A DNA stretch of 64,000 bases from Rhodospirillaceae bacterium (GTDB taxonomy: Bacteria; Pseudomonadota; Alphaproteobacteria; Rhodospirillales; Rhodospirillaceae). Below are positions 15,461 to 23,282 of the stretch, piece after piece; within the stretch, counting starts at the first letter, position 1; every line of letters starts with the position of its first letter. The stretch lies in contig JAPKDQ010000002.1 in the NCBI GenBank assembly GCA_028822445.1, forward strand, positions 310,001-374,000, given 5' to 3'. The translations under genes were made by a program, and so were the position numbers. Below the pieces are notes generated by a model, which was not told the DNA's origin, did no database searches, and worked only from the letters and a program-made list of their open reading frames with translations.

Positions 15461-16653
15461 GTTGGTCCGCCATCATCAACGATGTTGGGCTCCTCGATAT
15501 CTGCAGCTTTGCATAGGAGGGTAAGGTAGGATTCTGCCGCATGGGCCCAACTGAACTGTGCGGCAACGCGTTCTCGCGCGGCCTGCCCAAGTTTGAATGT
15601 ATAATCACGGTCTTCAATTACGGTACGCAATGCGTGGGTTAGTGCGTCGGTGTCTTCGACCGGAACAAGAAGGCCGGTCTCACCATCGATCACGACCTCG
15701 TCTAGTCCGGAGATTTTGCTTCCGATCACGGGGAGCCCAGCAGCCATGGCTTCAAGCATGGCGTTCGGCATGCCCTCGTCACGGGACGGCAGAACAAAAA
15801 CGTCTGCTTGTTCGTACACGGCCGGTAAATGGTCGCGCTTAAGCCAGCCTCTAAACACCACTCGATCGCTCAGCCCAAGTTTGCGAGAGGCTAGCGCGAG
15901 CCCATCCCTAAGCGGCCCCTCCCCCGCGATCGTCAGAGTCCAATCTACACGGCCTTTCATCTTGGCGAGAGCTTTGAGCAGAACATCCAAACCCTTTTGA
16001 TTGACTAACCTCCCGACAAAAAGAAGTCTCAACGGCTGTTCTACAGTTGGGTGTGTTGACGGTGTCGCTGCGTTGAGATCTGCCCCTGCCGGAATCACAT
16101 CAATGTTGATATCTGATGCGTGGCACCGCGCTAAATCTGCAAGCCCGCTTGAGTTGGCGACGACGGCATGGGCGGCATCCCAGACCTGCGAGATAACGGG
16201 TCCGGTGAGGCGGTGATAGATCGCCATCTCCTTACCCATAAAGCCTGGAACATCTCCGCCTTGTAGGGAAACGATATAAGGAAGGCCGATTACTTTTTTA
16301 AGCCACCAACCAACAGGGCCGGTCGGTAAGCCGAAGAAGACCAACGCTGCGTCGGCCTTGATCTGCCGTGCCAGTCTGGGCGCGATGAATATGGCATGCG
16401 CCATAAACATCAGCATTTCTGGAATTGAGCAGCGGTCTTGGTGCCGTCTTGCAGCCCAAATCCGATAGACTTGAATACCTCTGTCGTTGTCGCGACGCGG
16501 CAGGCTGCCTTGGGCCGCGGTCAAAACCGTAACCTTAGCGCCTCGTTTTATCAGTTCACGGCCGATCTGTTGCGTGGCATTGCCACCACCACCACCGATG
16601 GGTGGATATTCATAGTTCAGAAAGAGAAAGCTTGGGGGTCGCGACGCGGACAT
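15457..16653 (-). CDS. Glycosyltransferase family 4 protein
   Basis: A 398-residue GT-B fold retaining glycosyltransferase. The N-terminal domain has the glycine-rich loop YEYPPIGGGGGNATQQIG, the C-terminal domain RLLFVGRLVNQKGLDVLLKA, and the nucleotide-sugar motif E-x7-E appears in PSRDEGMPNAMLEAMAAGLP. It acts at the inner face of the membrane in building a polysaccharide. It forms a two-gene unit with the downstream methyltransferase and is divergent from the flippase-like gene at 16764. Donor and acceptor are not predictable from the sequence. Confidence 0.92.
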   Translation of the reverse strand: MSASRPPSFLFLNYEYPPIGGGGGNATQQIGRELIKRGAKVTVLTAAQGSLPRRDNDRGIQVYRIWAARRHQDRCSIPEMLMFMAHAIFIAPRLARQIKADAALVFFGLPTGPVGWWLKKVIGLPYIVSLQGGDVPGFMGKEMAIYHRLTGPVISQVWDAAHAVVANSSGLADLARCHASDINIDVIPAGADLNAATPSTHPTVEQPLRLLFVGRLVNQKGLDVLLKALAKMKGRVDWTLTIAGEGPLRDGLALASRKLGLSDRVVFRGWLKRDHLPAVYEQADVFVLPSRDEGMPNAMLEAMAAGLPVIGSKISGLDEVVIDGETGLLVPVEDTDALTHALRTVIEDRDYTFKLGQAARERVAAQFSWAHAAESYLTLLCKAADIEEPNIVDDGGPT

Positions 16654-16763
16654 GGCTCTTCTGTGGTTAAGCGTTAAGACGCGAAGCGTTGTCGCGGCAG
16701 AAGTAGCAGACTATACCCGACTTTCTCAAGCGCGAACCGTCTAACCCTAAGGTCGTTGATAAG

Positions 16764-17666
16764 ATGTGGTCAAACCGCTCACTCGTTTTTGTGACCAAAG
16801 TAGCCGTTAGTGCTGGGCTGCTGATTTTCATCCTGGGACGCCTCGATTTAGCCCTCGTTGGGGAGGCTTTAGGCCGATTAACCTCAGAAACCCTCATTAT
16901 TGCAGCCGGTCTTTATGTCCTTGCGCATACTCTTAACGGCCTAAAACTTCAGATTCTAATGACTGATCGACCACTGTCTGATCTGGTTCGTTATACTTTT
17001 GTCGCTCTTTTCTATGGCGCCGTATTGCCAGGGCAGTTGCTGGGTGATGCTATGAAGGCCTATCGCCTGGTCCGGCCGGGCGATGACGGTGCCACAGTCG
17101 TTGCGGCGGTGGTGGTGGATAAGATTACGGGCCTCGCGGCGTTGGTCTTTATTACCGGCGCGGCACTTTTGATTGACCCAAGCGGCTTTCCAGACGCTTT
17201 TCCAGCGCTATCTTTCGCTCTTTTCGCCGGTCTTGTGCTAGCGCTTCTATTACCAATTGTTATACCCAGCATCCCTAGCCTGCTTGATAATGCACTGGGC
17301 CGGTTTCTCCTTGCATGGCGTGCCTCCGCGCGAGATTGGGGCCCCTTGTTTGCGTCTCTTTTGACAGGAATCGCGTTTCAGGTTCTTGCCGTTATTGTGG
17401 TCGCATATATCGGAACGGGGATGGGCATAAGTTTATCATTCCCGGCCTGGGTCGCCGTCGTTGGCTTGATCTCTTTAGTGCTGCTGTTACCGGTGACTGT
17501 GGCCGGAGTCGGCCTGCGTGAGGGGGGGCTAGTTATTTTTCTGGGCTTTGCCGACGTTTTGCCTACGGACGCGGTCGCCCTCTCCTTTGCATTGCTGGGA
17601 TACACCGCATTTGGCGCCTTACTTGGTGCTGTAGCCGATTTTACCGGCCGAACACGTTCGCAATAA
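16764..17666 (+). CDS. Lysylphosphatidylglycerol synthase TM-region / UPF0104 membrane protein
   Basis: A 300-residue polytopic membrane protein with about seven or eight hydrophobic segments. The pattern FYGAVLPGQLLGDAMKAYRL (residues 75-94) and the late LPVTVAGVGLREGG block are hallmarks of the PF03706 family. Family members include the flippase half of MprF and proteins encoded with glycan genes in many bacteria and archaea. Lacking any soluble synthase domain, it may move a lipid-linked intermediate. It stands alone on the plus strand among glycan genes and is followed by a strong hairpin. Confidence 0.85.
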   Translation: MWSNRSLVFVTKVAVSAGLLIFILGRLDLALVGEALGRLTSETLIIAAGLYVLAHTLNGLKLQILMTDRPLSDLVRYTFVALFYGAVLPGQLLGDAMKAYRLVRPGDDGATVVAAVVVDKITGLAALVFITGAALLIDPSGFPDAFPALSFALFAGLVLALLLPIVIPSIPSLLDNALGRFLLAWRASARDWGPLFASLLTGIAFQVLAVIVVAYIGTGMGISLSFPAWVAVVGLISLVLLLPVTVAGVGLREGGLVIFLGFADVLPTDAVALSFALLGYTAFGALLGAVADFTGRTRSQ

Positions 17667-17758
17667 TACCCGCCGTTCTGGATTTTGTAGCCGTTGAGAC
17701 AAACCTTTCCTCGACTGCGTGCCGACATCACTGTATAGGCTTACATTCATGATCATCC

Positions 17759-17797
17759 AAGGTGGCTCGCCTAATCGGCAGTCACCTTATTTATTTA
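17759..17797 (+). terminator. Probable Rho-independent terminator
   Basis: AAGGTGGCT (17759-17767) pairs with AGTCACCTT (17780-17788), including one G-U pair. Inside it GCC pairs with GGC across the loop TAATC, with one bulged C at 17768. The tail is ATTTATTTA, only a moderate T-tract. It lies 92 bases after the flippase-like gene and 94 before the next gene. Confidence 0.55.
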
Positions 17798-17891
17798 GTA
17801 AGGGGCACGCTCTGTTGGGCCGCGCTGCAAACCGCAGCCATTTGGGTCTGACATTGAGCCTGTTCTTTGGTTCTTTCGAAGGAGACATTCC

Positions 17892-18119
17892 GTGAGCCAC
17901 CACAAATTTAAAGTTGGGCAACACGTAAAATTTGATGCGCCATCAATCAGAATGACCACGCGCATTGCTGATCCTGATGCTCCGAAAGAAAATTACGAAA
18001 TTATGCAGCTGTTGCCACCTAATGGCACGGCGCTTCAGTATCGAATTCGGGGTGGCGCGATCGGCCATCACCGGGTTGTTGCGGAAACCGAAATCGATTT
18101 GGTCTCCCCACAGCCTTAA
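17892..18119 (+). CDS. Conserved small hypothetical protein (alphaproteobacterial type)
   Basis: A 75-residue protein starting at a GTG with a textbook AAGGAG 6-7 bases upstream (17879-17884). The FKVGQHVKF opening, the central YEIMQLLPPNGTALQYRIR strand and the ending RVVAETEI match a widespread small alphaproteobacterial family of unknown function, best remembered by its PHERVVRES-like ending. It is probably a small beta-barrel. No signal peptide is present. It is flanked by a terminator and by a convergent gene, so it is its own transcription unit. Confidence 0.8.
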   Translation: MSHHKFKVGQHVKFDAPSIRMTTRIADPDAPKENYEIMQLLPPNGTALQYRIRGGAIGHHRVVAETEIDLVSPQP

Positions 18120-18154
18120 TTCGTTCTTGAGCTGCAAACGGGCCACCTAAACGA

Positions 18155-19063
18155 TTAGGGCCGTTTTCTCAACGTGATGATGAGTGGCGTCCAGCCTTGT
18201 AGGGCAATGACTACACTTGCCGCTAAACGATTGAGCTTCAGTGTTGACGCAATTTTCACAAGCCGCCCCACCTTTCCTAACGCCATCCAGCGTCCCACGG
18301 CAGAATTCCGCATGCGTTCACGAAAGACATCCTGACCCAGGCCTAAAATCTCCAGCGGCGTTGACTCTGAAATCTCAATGAGTGTGCGGCGAGCCCAAAC
18401 GGGATTAACCTCTGTGCGAATGGTCGCGGCAAAAGCCGGGTCCTTACCGTAGACCGTTTTTATCCACCAGCAAAAGAACCGGTTGGAGAAAATTGGTGGG
18501 TGGAAGGCGGCGTAGTGTCCGTCGAAGTATGACAAATAATTCGGGCAAACGATCTGAACGATGCCGCCGGGCTTCACAACTCGAATTGCTTCCCGCAAAA
18601 CCGCGGCTGGCTCGGCTGTATGCTCGAGAACATTGGATGAATAAACAACATCAAAGTGATCGTCGTCGAAGGGTAGTTTCTCCCCCGTCGCGCCCACGAT
18701 TTTTGATGGGTCTAGTCCGTTTGCGGCGACTAAATCGCGTGCAATAGAGGCGGACTCCCCGAATCCTTCACCTTCCGGTTCGACGGCAGTACCATCAATC
18801 CCAAAATGTTTTGTCCAAACAATGTGTGTGACGCCGCATCCAGCACCGATTTCAAGAATGCGCTTTCCGTCTACATCTGTGACACGTTTTAAGATTGTTG
18901 CGGCCTCTAAGGCGCGCGCAGGGTCAAGTGTGTCCGCCGCAAATTGATCTGGGTCCAGGCCTTGAAGCGGTTCGAAATAGGTGCCCTGGCTTTGGCGAAC
19001 ACGGGAAAATGCCTCGTTGGTTATGAGGCAGTCTGGCGTAGATAAGCTGTCCGCATTCATCAT
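18155..19063 (-). CDS. Class I SAM-dependent methyltransferase
   Basis: A 302-residue methyltransferase with ILEIGAGCGVTHIVW as SAM motif I and VVYSSNVLEHTAEPAAVLRE as post-motif II (UbiE/COQ5-like type 11 fold). The C-terminal third is hydrophobic (VVIALQGWTPLIITL) and could associate with the membrane. The ATG at 19063 is chosen because it overlaps the asnB stop as ATGA; an upstream in-frame ATG at 19105 lies inside asnB. It is the last gene of the GT2-asnB-methyltransferase operon and probably modifies a glycan lipid. Confidence 0.85.
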   Translation of the reverse strand: MMNADSLSTPDCLITNEAFSRVRQSQGTYFEPLQGLDPDQFAADTLDPARALEAATILKRVTDVDGKRILEIGAGCGVTHIVWTKHFGIDGTAVEPEGEGFGESASIARDLVAANGLDPSKIVGATGEKLPFDDDHFDVVYSSNVLEHTAEPAAVLREAIRVVKPGGIVQIVCPNYLSYFDGHYAAFHPPIFSNRFFCWWIKTVYGKDPAFAATIRTEVNPVWARRTLIEISESTPLEILGLGQDVFRERMRNSAVGRWMALGKVGRLVKIASTLKLNRLAASVVIALQGWTPLIITLRKRP

Positions 19064-20913
19064 ACTGAAGCTTTTAGGCCATGGGACAACGCCATCCAAC
19101 ACCATAACGCGGAGCGATCGTCACGATTACCCGACCTATGGTCGGCCCAGCGGCTTTTTAGCCAAGAGGCATCCGCGTGTGGAATTGATGTGTCGGGTGG
19201 GTCCATGCTGCGCAGCCATCGTGATAATGGTATTCCAAACCCTTTCTTTTTACGATTGAGAATATCGCCAGGTAGTCTGCCTTTAAGTGCGCGCTTCAAA
19301 ACCCACTTTGTTGTGCGACCATTTAGCTTGGCTTGCCAAGGTAGGCGTTGAGCAAGCTCCGCGACACCGTTTGCGAGAAAGGGGCTCCGCACCTCAAGGC
19401 CGACGGCCATGCTTGCTCGGTCAGTTTTTGCCAGAATGCCATCTGGTAAATAGTAGCGGGTATAAAAGTCGAGCGTCTTGTCTACGATGTGTGAACTTGG
19501 ACAACTTTCCCAAGCCGCTATGGCTTCGCTGTATAGGGATTCGGCCGCAACGGGTTCACGAAAGAGGTCGCCTATATCTTCAGGGCTTAACGCGCCCAAC
19601 CAACGTGGGTTCCATTGGCTTTCTGGGTGTTTTAGCCCGCGTAGTCCGCGGTTCAGAACGAAATCAAAACTCATATTTGCATCAGAGCGCGGGAGCCAAC
19701 CAGCCACCTGTTTGATCGCATCATGGACAGGCTTCGGGACGGCTTTATCGTATAGTGCAGCTCTGTTGAGAATCCGAAATGGATCGTAGCCAGCAAATAG
19801 TTCGTCACCACCGTCACCGGATAGCGCAACGGTTACATGTTTACGCGCAAAGGCACAGAGAAGGTATGTCGGCAATATTGATGGGTCGCCCTGCGGTTCA
19901 TCGAGCTTCGATAACAAGGAGGGAAGGTTACCCTGAGCTGCATCAAGGTCGCATATTTCAACATGGTGTGTGCTGCCGACGCGTAATGCCATCTCTTCGG
20001 CCCATGGGGATTCATCGAAGCTGGTTTCTCTAAAGCCGATGGAAAACGTGTCCAGGGTCGACGGCGGTCTTACGTCTGCAGCGCACGACAGGATGGCGCT
20101 TGAATCAATACCGCCAGACAAAAACAAGCCCAGGGGAACATCAGAGTCCAACCGAGACGTTACGGCGTCACTCAAGACGCCCTCTAATTCTGCAGCCCAG
20201 TCGTCAGGGGTTCCAGGTGGTGTGGCCTGGCCGTCGAGAGAGAAGCGCCAATAGGCATGCGATTTCGTCGATAACGTCTTGGTGTCAACGGTAAGGTATT
20301 GGCCCGGCAAGAGTTTTGAGACGCCTTCGTAGGGCGTGTGTGGCGCAGGAAAGAAACCGTGGGAAAAAAATTTCTGCAGAGCTATTTTTGAAACGCTAAC
20401 ATGTTCTAAAGCGGGGTGTTTGAGTAGGGCTGTGAGCTCTGAGCCAAACACGAATGTGTTTGATAGACCCGCGTAGTAAAGTGGTTTTTCCCCAAAGCGA
20501 TCTCGGGCCAGGGTGATGGTGTTTTTGTTTCGATCGTAGATTGCGAGAGCAAACATCCCGTCGATCCGGATGAATAGACCGCAGCCCCATTCTTTCCAGC
20601 CATGCACTAAGACTTCCGTGTCCGCATGGTTCGATGTGAAACGGTGACCAAGCGCCTCCAGTTCCGATCGAAGGGCGCGGTGGTTGTAGATCAGGCCATT
20701 AAATACAACAGCCACTGTGCCTTCAGAATCCCACATCGGTTGCCCCCCCCCGGACGGGTCGAGAACAATGAGGCGGTGGTGACCGAGGAAAACTGGTGCG
20801 TGGTGGTCGCGATAGTACCCCTCTTCATCGGGCCCGCGATGAGCAAGGGCAGCGGTCATCGAGCGCAGTATGTCTTCGTCGCCGCTACCGACGAATCCCG
20901 CTAGGCCGCACAT
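19060..20913 (-). CDS. asnB: Glutamine-hydrolysing asparagine synthase-like amidotransferase
   Basis: A 617-residue AsnB-family protein. It begins MCGLAGF, giving the N-terminal nucleophile Cys after Met removal, then AHRGPDEEG in the class II glutaminase domain (1-200). The synthetase domain has the PP-loop LFLSGGIDSS near residue 265 and ALSGDGGDELFAGYDPF near 370. Within polysaccharide clusters such proteins often amidate sugar carboxylates, as WbpS does in O-antigen synthesis, rather than make free asparagine. Here it lies between a GT2 and a methyltransferase, 19 bases from the former and overlapping the latter, so a glycan role is the better guess, but true asparagine synthase cannot be excluded. 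Confidence 0.9.
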   Translation of the reverse strand: MCGLAGFVGSGDEDILRSMTAALAHRGPDEEGYYRDHHAPVFLGHHRLIVLDPSGGGQPMWDSEGTVAVVFNGLIYNHRALRSELEALGHRFTSNHADTEVLVHGWKEWGCGLFIRIDGMFALAIYDRNKNTITLARDRFGEKPLYYAGLSNTFVFGSELTALLKHPALEHVSVSKIALQKFFSHGFFPAPHTPYEGVSKLLPGQYLTVDTKTLSTKSHAYWRFSLDGQATPPGTPDDWAAELEGVLSDAVTSRLDSDVPLGLFLSGGIDSSAILSCAADVRPPSTLDTFSIGFRETSFDESPWAEEMALRVGSTHHVEICDLDAAQGNLPSLLSKLDEPQGDPSILPTYLLCAFARKHVTVALSGDGGDELFAGYDPFRILNRAALYDKAVPKPVHDAIKQVAGWLPRSDANMSFDFVLNRGLRGLKHPESQWNPRWLGALSPEDIGDLFREPVAAESLYSEAIAAWESCPSSHIVDKTLDFYTRYYLPDGILAKTDRASMAVGLEVRSPFLANGVAELAQRLPWQAKLNGRTTKWVLKRALKGRLPGDILNRKKKGFGIPLSRWLRSMDPPDTSIPHADASWLKSRWADHRSGNRDDRSALWCWMALSHGLKASV

Positions 20914-20932
20914 ACACTATGACGGCTCAGTA

Positions 20933-21916
20933 TCACGGATTATCATCCATATTGATGCTGTCGCGCACTGTATACTGGCGCTTGCCCTGTGACTCGAAAT
21001 AGACACGCACCATTGCTTCTGCGAGCAGTCCCATGAGAATGCACATCACCCCTGTGATAAAACCCAACGTGAATAAAAGTGGGAGGGGTGTTTCGACGAA
21101 AGACGTGTTTTCAAACCACTTTAGATAGAGCGCCCATAGGCCAGCAATAAATGAAACGCCAAAAAAGGAAAACCCAACGGCGCCAAAAATGTAAATCGGC
21201 TTTGCTTCGTATTGGGTTAGAAATTTTACAACCAAAAGATCAAGAAGCACTTTAAAAATGCGGCTGAGCCCGTAGCTGGATGCCCCCTGCTTGCGGGCGC
21301 GGTGGCTGACTGGAATTTCTGCTATTTTTGCACCTTGCCAGTGGGCATAAATTGGGACGAAGCGATGCATCTCGCCATACAGGCGGAAATCTTCCAGAAC
21401 GTCGCGGCGGTAGGCCTTTAGGGTGCAGCCATAGTCTTTTAATCGCACACCGGACACCCACGAAATGATCCGATTAGCGATTCGAGAAGGGAGGATGCGT
21501 GACCAAAAAGAATCTTGCCTATCCTTGCGCCAACCGGAGACGACCCCGAAGCCCTCGTCCAGTTTTTTCAGTAGCTTGCCGATATCTGCCGGGTCGTTTT
21601 GCAGATCGCCGTCCATGGGCACTATGACTTCGCCTTTGGCGTGGTCGATCCCTGCCATCATTGCTGGTGTCTGTCCGGCGTTGCGCTTAAAATACAGCAC
21701 CTTAAAGCGGCTGTTACTCGTTGAGGCGACTGCCAGCTTCTCGGCAGTGTCATCGGTTGAGCCGTCATCAACGAAGATCACCTCATAGGGGCGACCTAAG
21801 TCATTTAAAGCTGGGCTTAGGGCCTCACACAAGGGTGTGACGTTACCCCCTTCGTTGAATAGAGGAATTATTACGGATACCAGACCCGGGCTGTTGCTCA
21901 CTTGATTTTGTACCAC
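20933..21916 (-). CDS. GT2 polyprenyl-phosphate glycosyltransferase (DPM1/ArnC-like)
   Basis: A 327-residue family 2 glycosyltransferase. The N-terminal catalytic domain shows SVIIPLFNEGGNV, the FVDDGSTDDT motif, the metal-binding MDGDLQNDP and the RDRQDSFWSR/K-type loop. Two C-terminal hydrophobic hairpin segments (about residues 235-260 and 273-297) anchor it, as in ArnC, GtrB and bactoprenol glucosyltransferases. It probably loads a sugar onto undecaprenyl phosphate for use on the periplasmic side. It is the first gene of the minus-strand operon with asnB and a methyltransferase. Confidence 0.92.
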   Translation of the reverse strand: MVQNQVSNSPGLVSVIIPLFNEGGNVTPLCEALSPALNDLGRPYEVIFVDDGSTDDTAEKLAVASTSNSRFKVLYFKRNAGQTPAMMAGIDHAKGEVIVPMDGDLQNDPADIGKLLKKLDEGFGVVSGWRKDRQDSFWSRILPSRIANRIISWVSGVRLKDYGCTLKAYRRDVLEDFRLYGEMHRFVPIYAHWQGAKIAEIPVSHRARKQGASSYGLSRIFKVLLDLLVVKFLTQYEAKPIYIFGAVGFSFFGVSFIAGLWALYLKWFENTSFVETPLPLLFTLGFITGVMCILMGLLAEAMVRVYFESQGKRQYTVRDSINMDDNP

Positions 21917-22013
21917 TGAGAGTTGTCTCGTTATCGATATTGTTTGTACAAGTATGGAAGGTTATTTGCGTTATGTCCAAGGGCTGTGATGCATTCTTAG
22001 TGAACTAAAGGCC

Positions 22014-22142
22014 GTGTTTGGGCGGCATGTTGGTCAGGGCGCCACCACCTTCGTTACTCATACTGTGCCGGGCGAGGCTGCTTTGCATTTCCAGGTTCAG
22101 GCGGAATTGATTACTATCTGGTATGCCGCTAAAAAAATGTAG
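22014..22142 (+). pseudogene. Possible C-terminal gene remnant or 42-residue ORF
   Basis: In the gap upstream of the VOC gene one frame (open from 21990 to the TAG at 22140-22142) reads like protein: after a GTG at 22014 it contains FVTHTVPGEAALHFQV and ends IWYAAKKM. AAAGG lies just upstream. No family is recognised. It may be the tail of a decayed gene or a chance frame. Confidence 0.25.
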
Positions 22143-22209
22143 ACGTATTGGGCGCAATGCCCGAGGTGAGATTACAGTTGCCTGATGTGCTTAGTGTAAG
22201 GGAGACCCC

Positions 22210-23250
22210 ATGAGATTTCTATCTATCCTGGTGTTGTGTCTTGTTTCTAGCTCGGTCCAGGCGACTTGCACAGTAGATGACTTGTCGTCAGTCGGTGTCA
22301 CGGGCTTCCAAGAGGCAGTTCTGAGTGTTTTTGATCTCGATGCGTCCAGTGAAACCTGGCAAATAGTGGGTGGGTTTGACGTCTTGTGTGACGGCCCGGT
22401 TGAGCCGGGCGTCGCCGAATTTTGGGGCCTTTCTGCTGAAACGCCGATACATCAAGTTGTTTTGCGCAAGGGAAGCGGAAACCGCGGCCTCGTTCGGCTC
22501 GTTAAAATTTATGGTGTGCCTCAGGTGCAAATTCGGTCTTCCGGTATGCCTTGGGATCACGGCGGGTATTTCGACCTTTATGTTTATGTCAGTGATGTTG
22601 AGGCTGTATTTGAGCAGCTGCGTGCGCGGGGTTGGCAGGGCTATACAGACCCCGTCAATTATACGCTTCAGGTTTTTGATATTACAGAAGCGATCGCCCG
22701 TGGCCCGAACGGCGAGGCACTAGTTCTCATGCAACGCAACGCGCCGCCTTATGATAAGGCAGCTGCGGGATCAGAAAGCGGGATGAGTTGGCCGTTTAAC
22801 ACGGCACTCATCGTGTCTGATTACGAAGCCAACTATAACTTCTTCGCCGATATTTTGGGGTGGACGGTCCATCTCAGTGGTGAGTCCATTACCCCTCCCC
22901 CAGGCCTAAACCCTACGGCTATCCCGCTCAATCTTGCCAGCACGTTGCCGCGCAAATTTACAGCATTCGCGAATAGTGAGTTAGACCGCAACGGCTCGCT
23001 ACAAATCTTGAAAGCCGAAGGGCTGGCGGGCCGAGATTTCCGTGCGAGGGCTGAGCCGCCAAACCTCGGTGTGCTGACGACCCGTATCCCGGTTGGTGAT
23101 ATTGAAGGTTTGGCGCGCAGGGTCGAAGAAAAGGGGTACCCTATCCACGCGCCTATTACGGCTTTGTCGTTGCCACCCTATGGACCGGTGAAGATGATGG
23201 CCTTAAAAGCCCCGAACGGCGCCCGCATTGAATTTTTTGAACAGAAATAG
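22210..23250 (+). CDS. Exported two-domain VOC (glyoxalase/dioxygenase-fold) protein
   Basis: A 346-residue protein with an N-terminal signal peptide (MRFLSILVLCLVSSSVQA). Two vicinal-oxygen-chelate modules follow, about 25-175 and 190-345. The first contains WDHGGYFDLYVYVSDVEAVF and ARGPNGEALVLMQ; the second has NTALIVSDYEANYNFFADIL and ends ALKAPNGARIEFFEQK. The VOC fold usually binds a metal and acts on small molecules as glyoxalase, dioxygenase or resistance protein, nearly always in the cytoplasm; export is unusual. GGGAGA precedes the ATG. It lies 32 bases before a periplasmic binding protein gene, suggesting that it handles the same ligand outside the membrane. Confidence 0.85.
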   Translation: MRFLSILVLCLVSSSVQATCTVDDLSSVGVTGFQEAVLSVFDLDASSETWQIVGGFDVLCDGPVEPGVAEFWGLSAETPIHQVVLRKGSGNRGLVRLVKIYGVPQVQIRSSGMPWDHGGYFDLYVYVSDVEAVFEQLRARGWQGYTDPVNYTLQVFDITEAIARGPNGEALVLMQRNAPPYDKAAAGSESGMSWPFNTALIVSDYEANYNFFADILGWTVHLSGESITPPPGLNPTAIPLNLASTLPRKFTAFANSELDRNGSLQILKAEGLAGRDFRARAEPPNLGVLTTRIPVGDIEGLARRVEEKGYPIHAPITALSLPPYGPVKMMALKAPNGARIEFFEQK

Positions 23251-23282
23251 CGGCCTATTCCCATAACGACTTGGACTATTTC

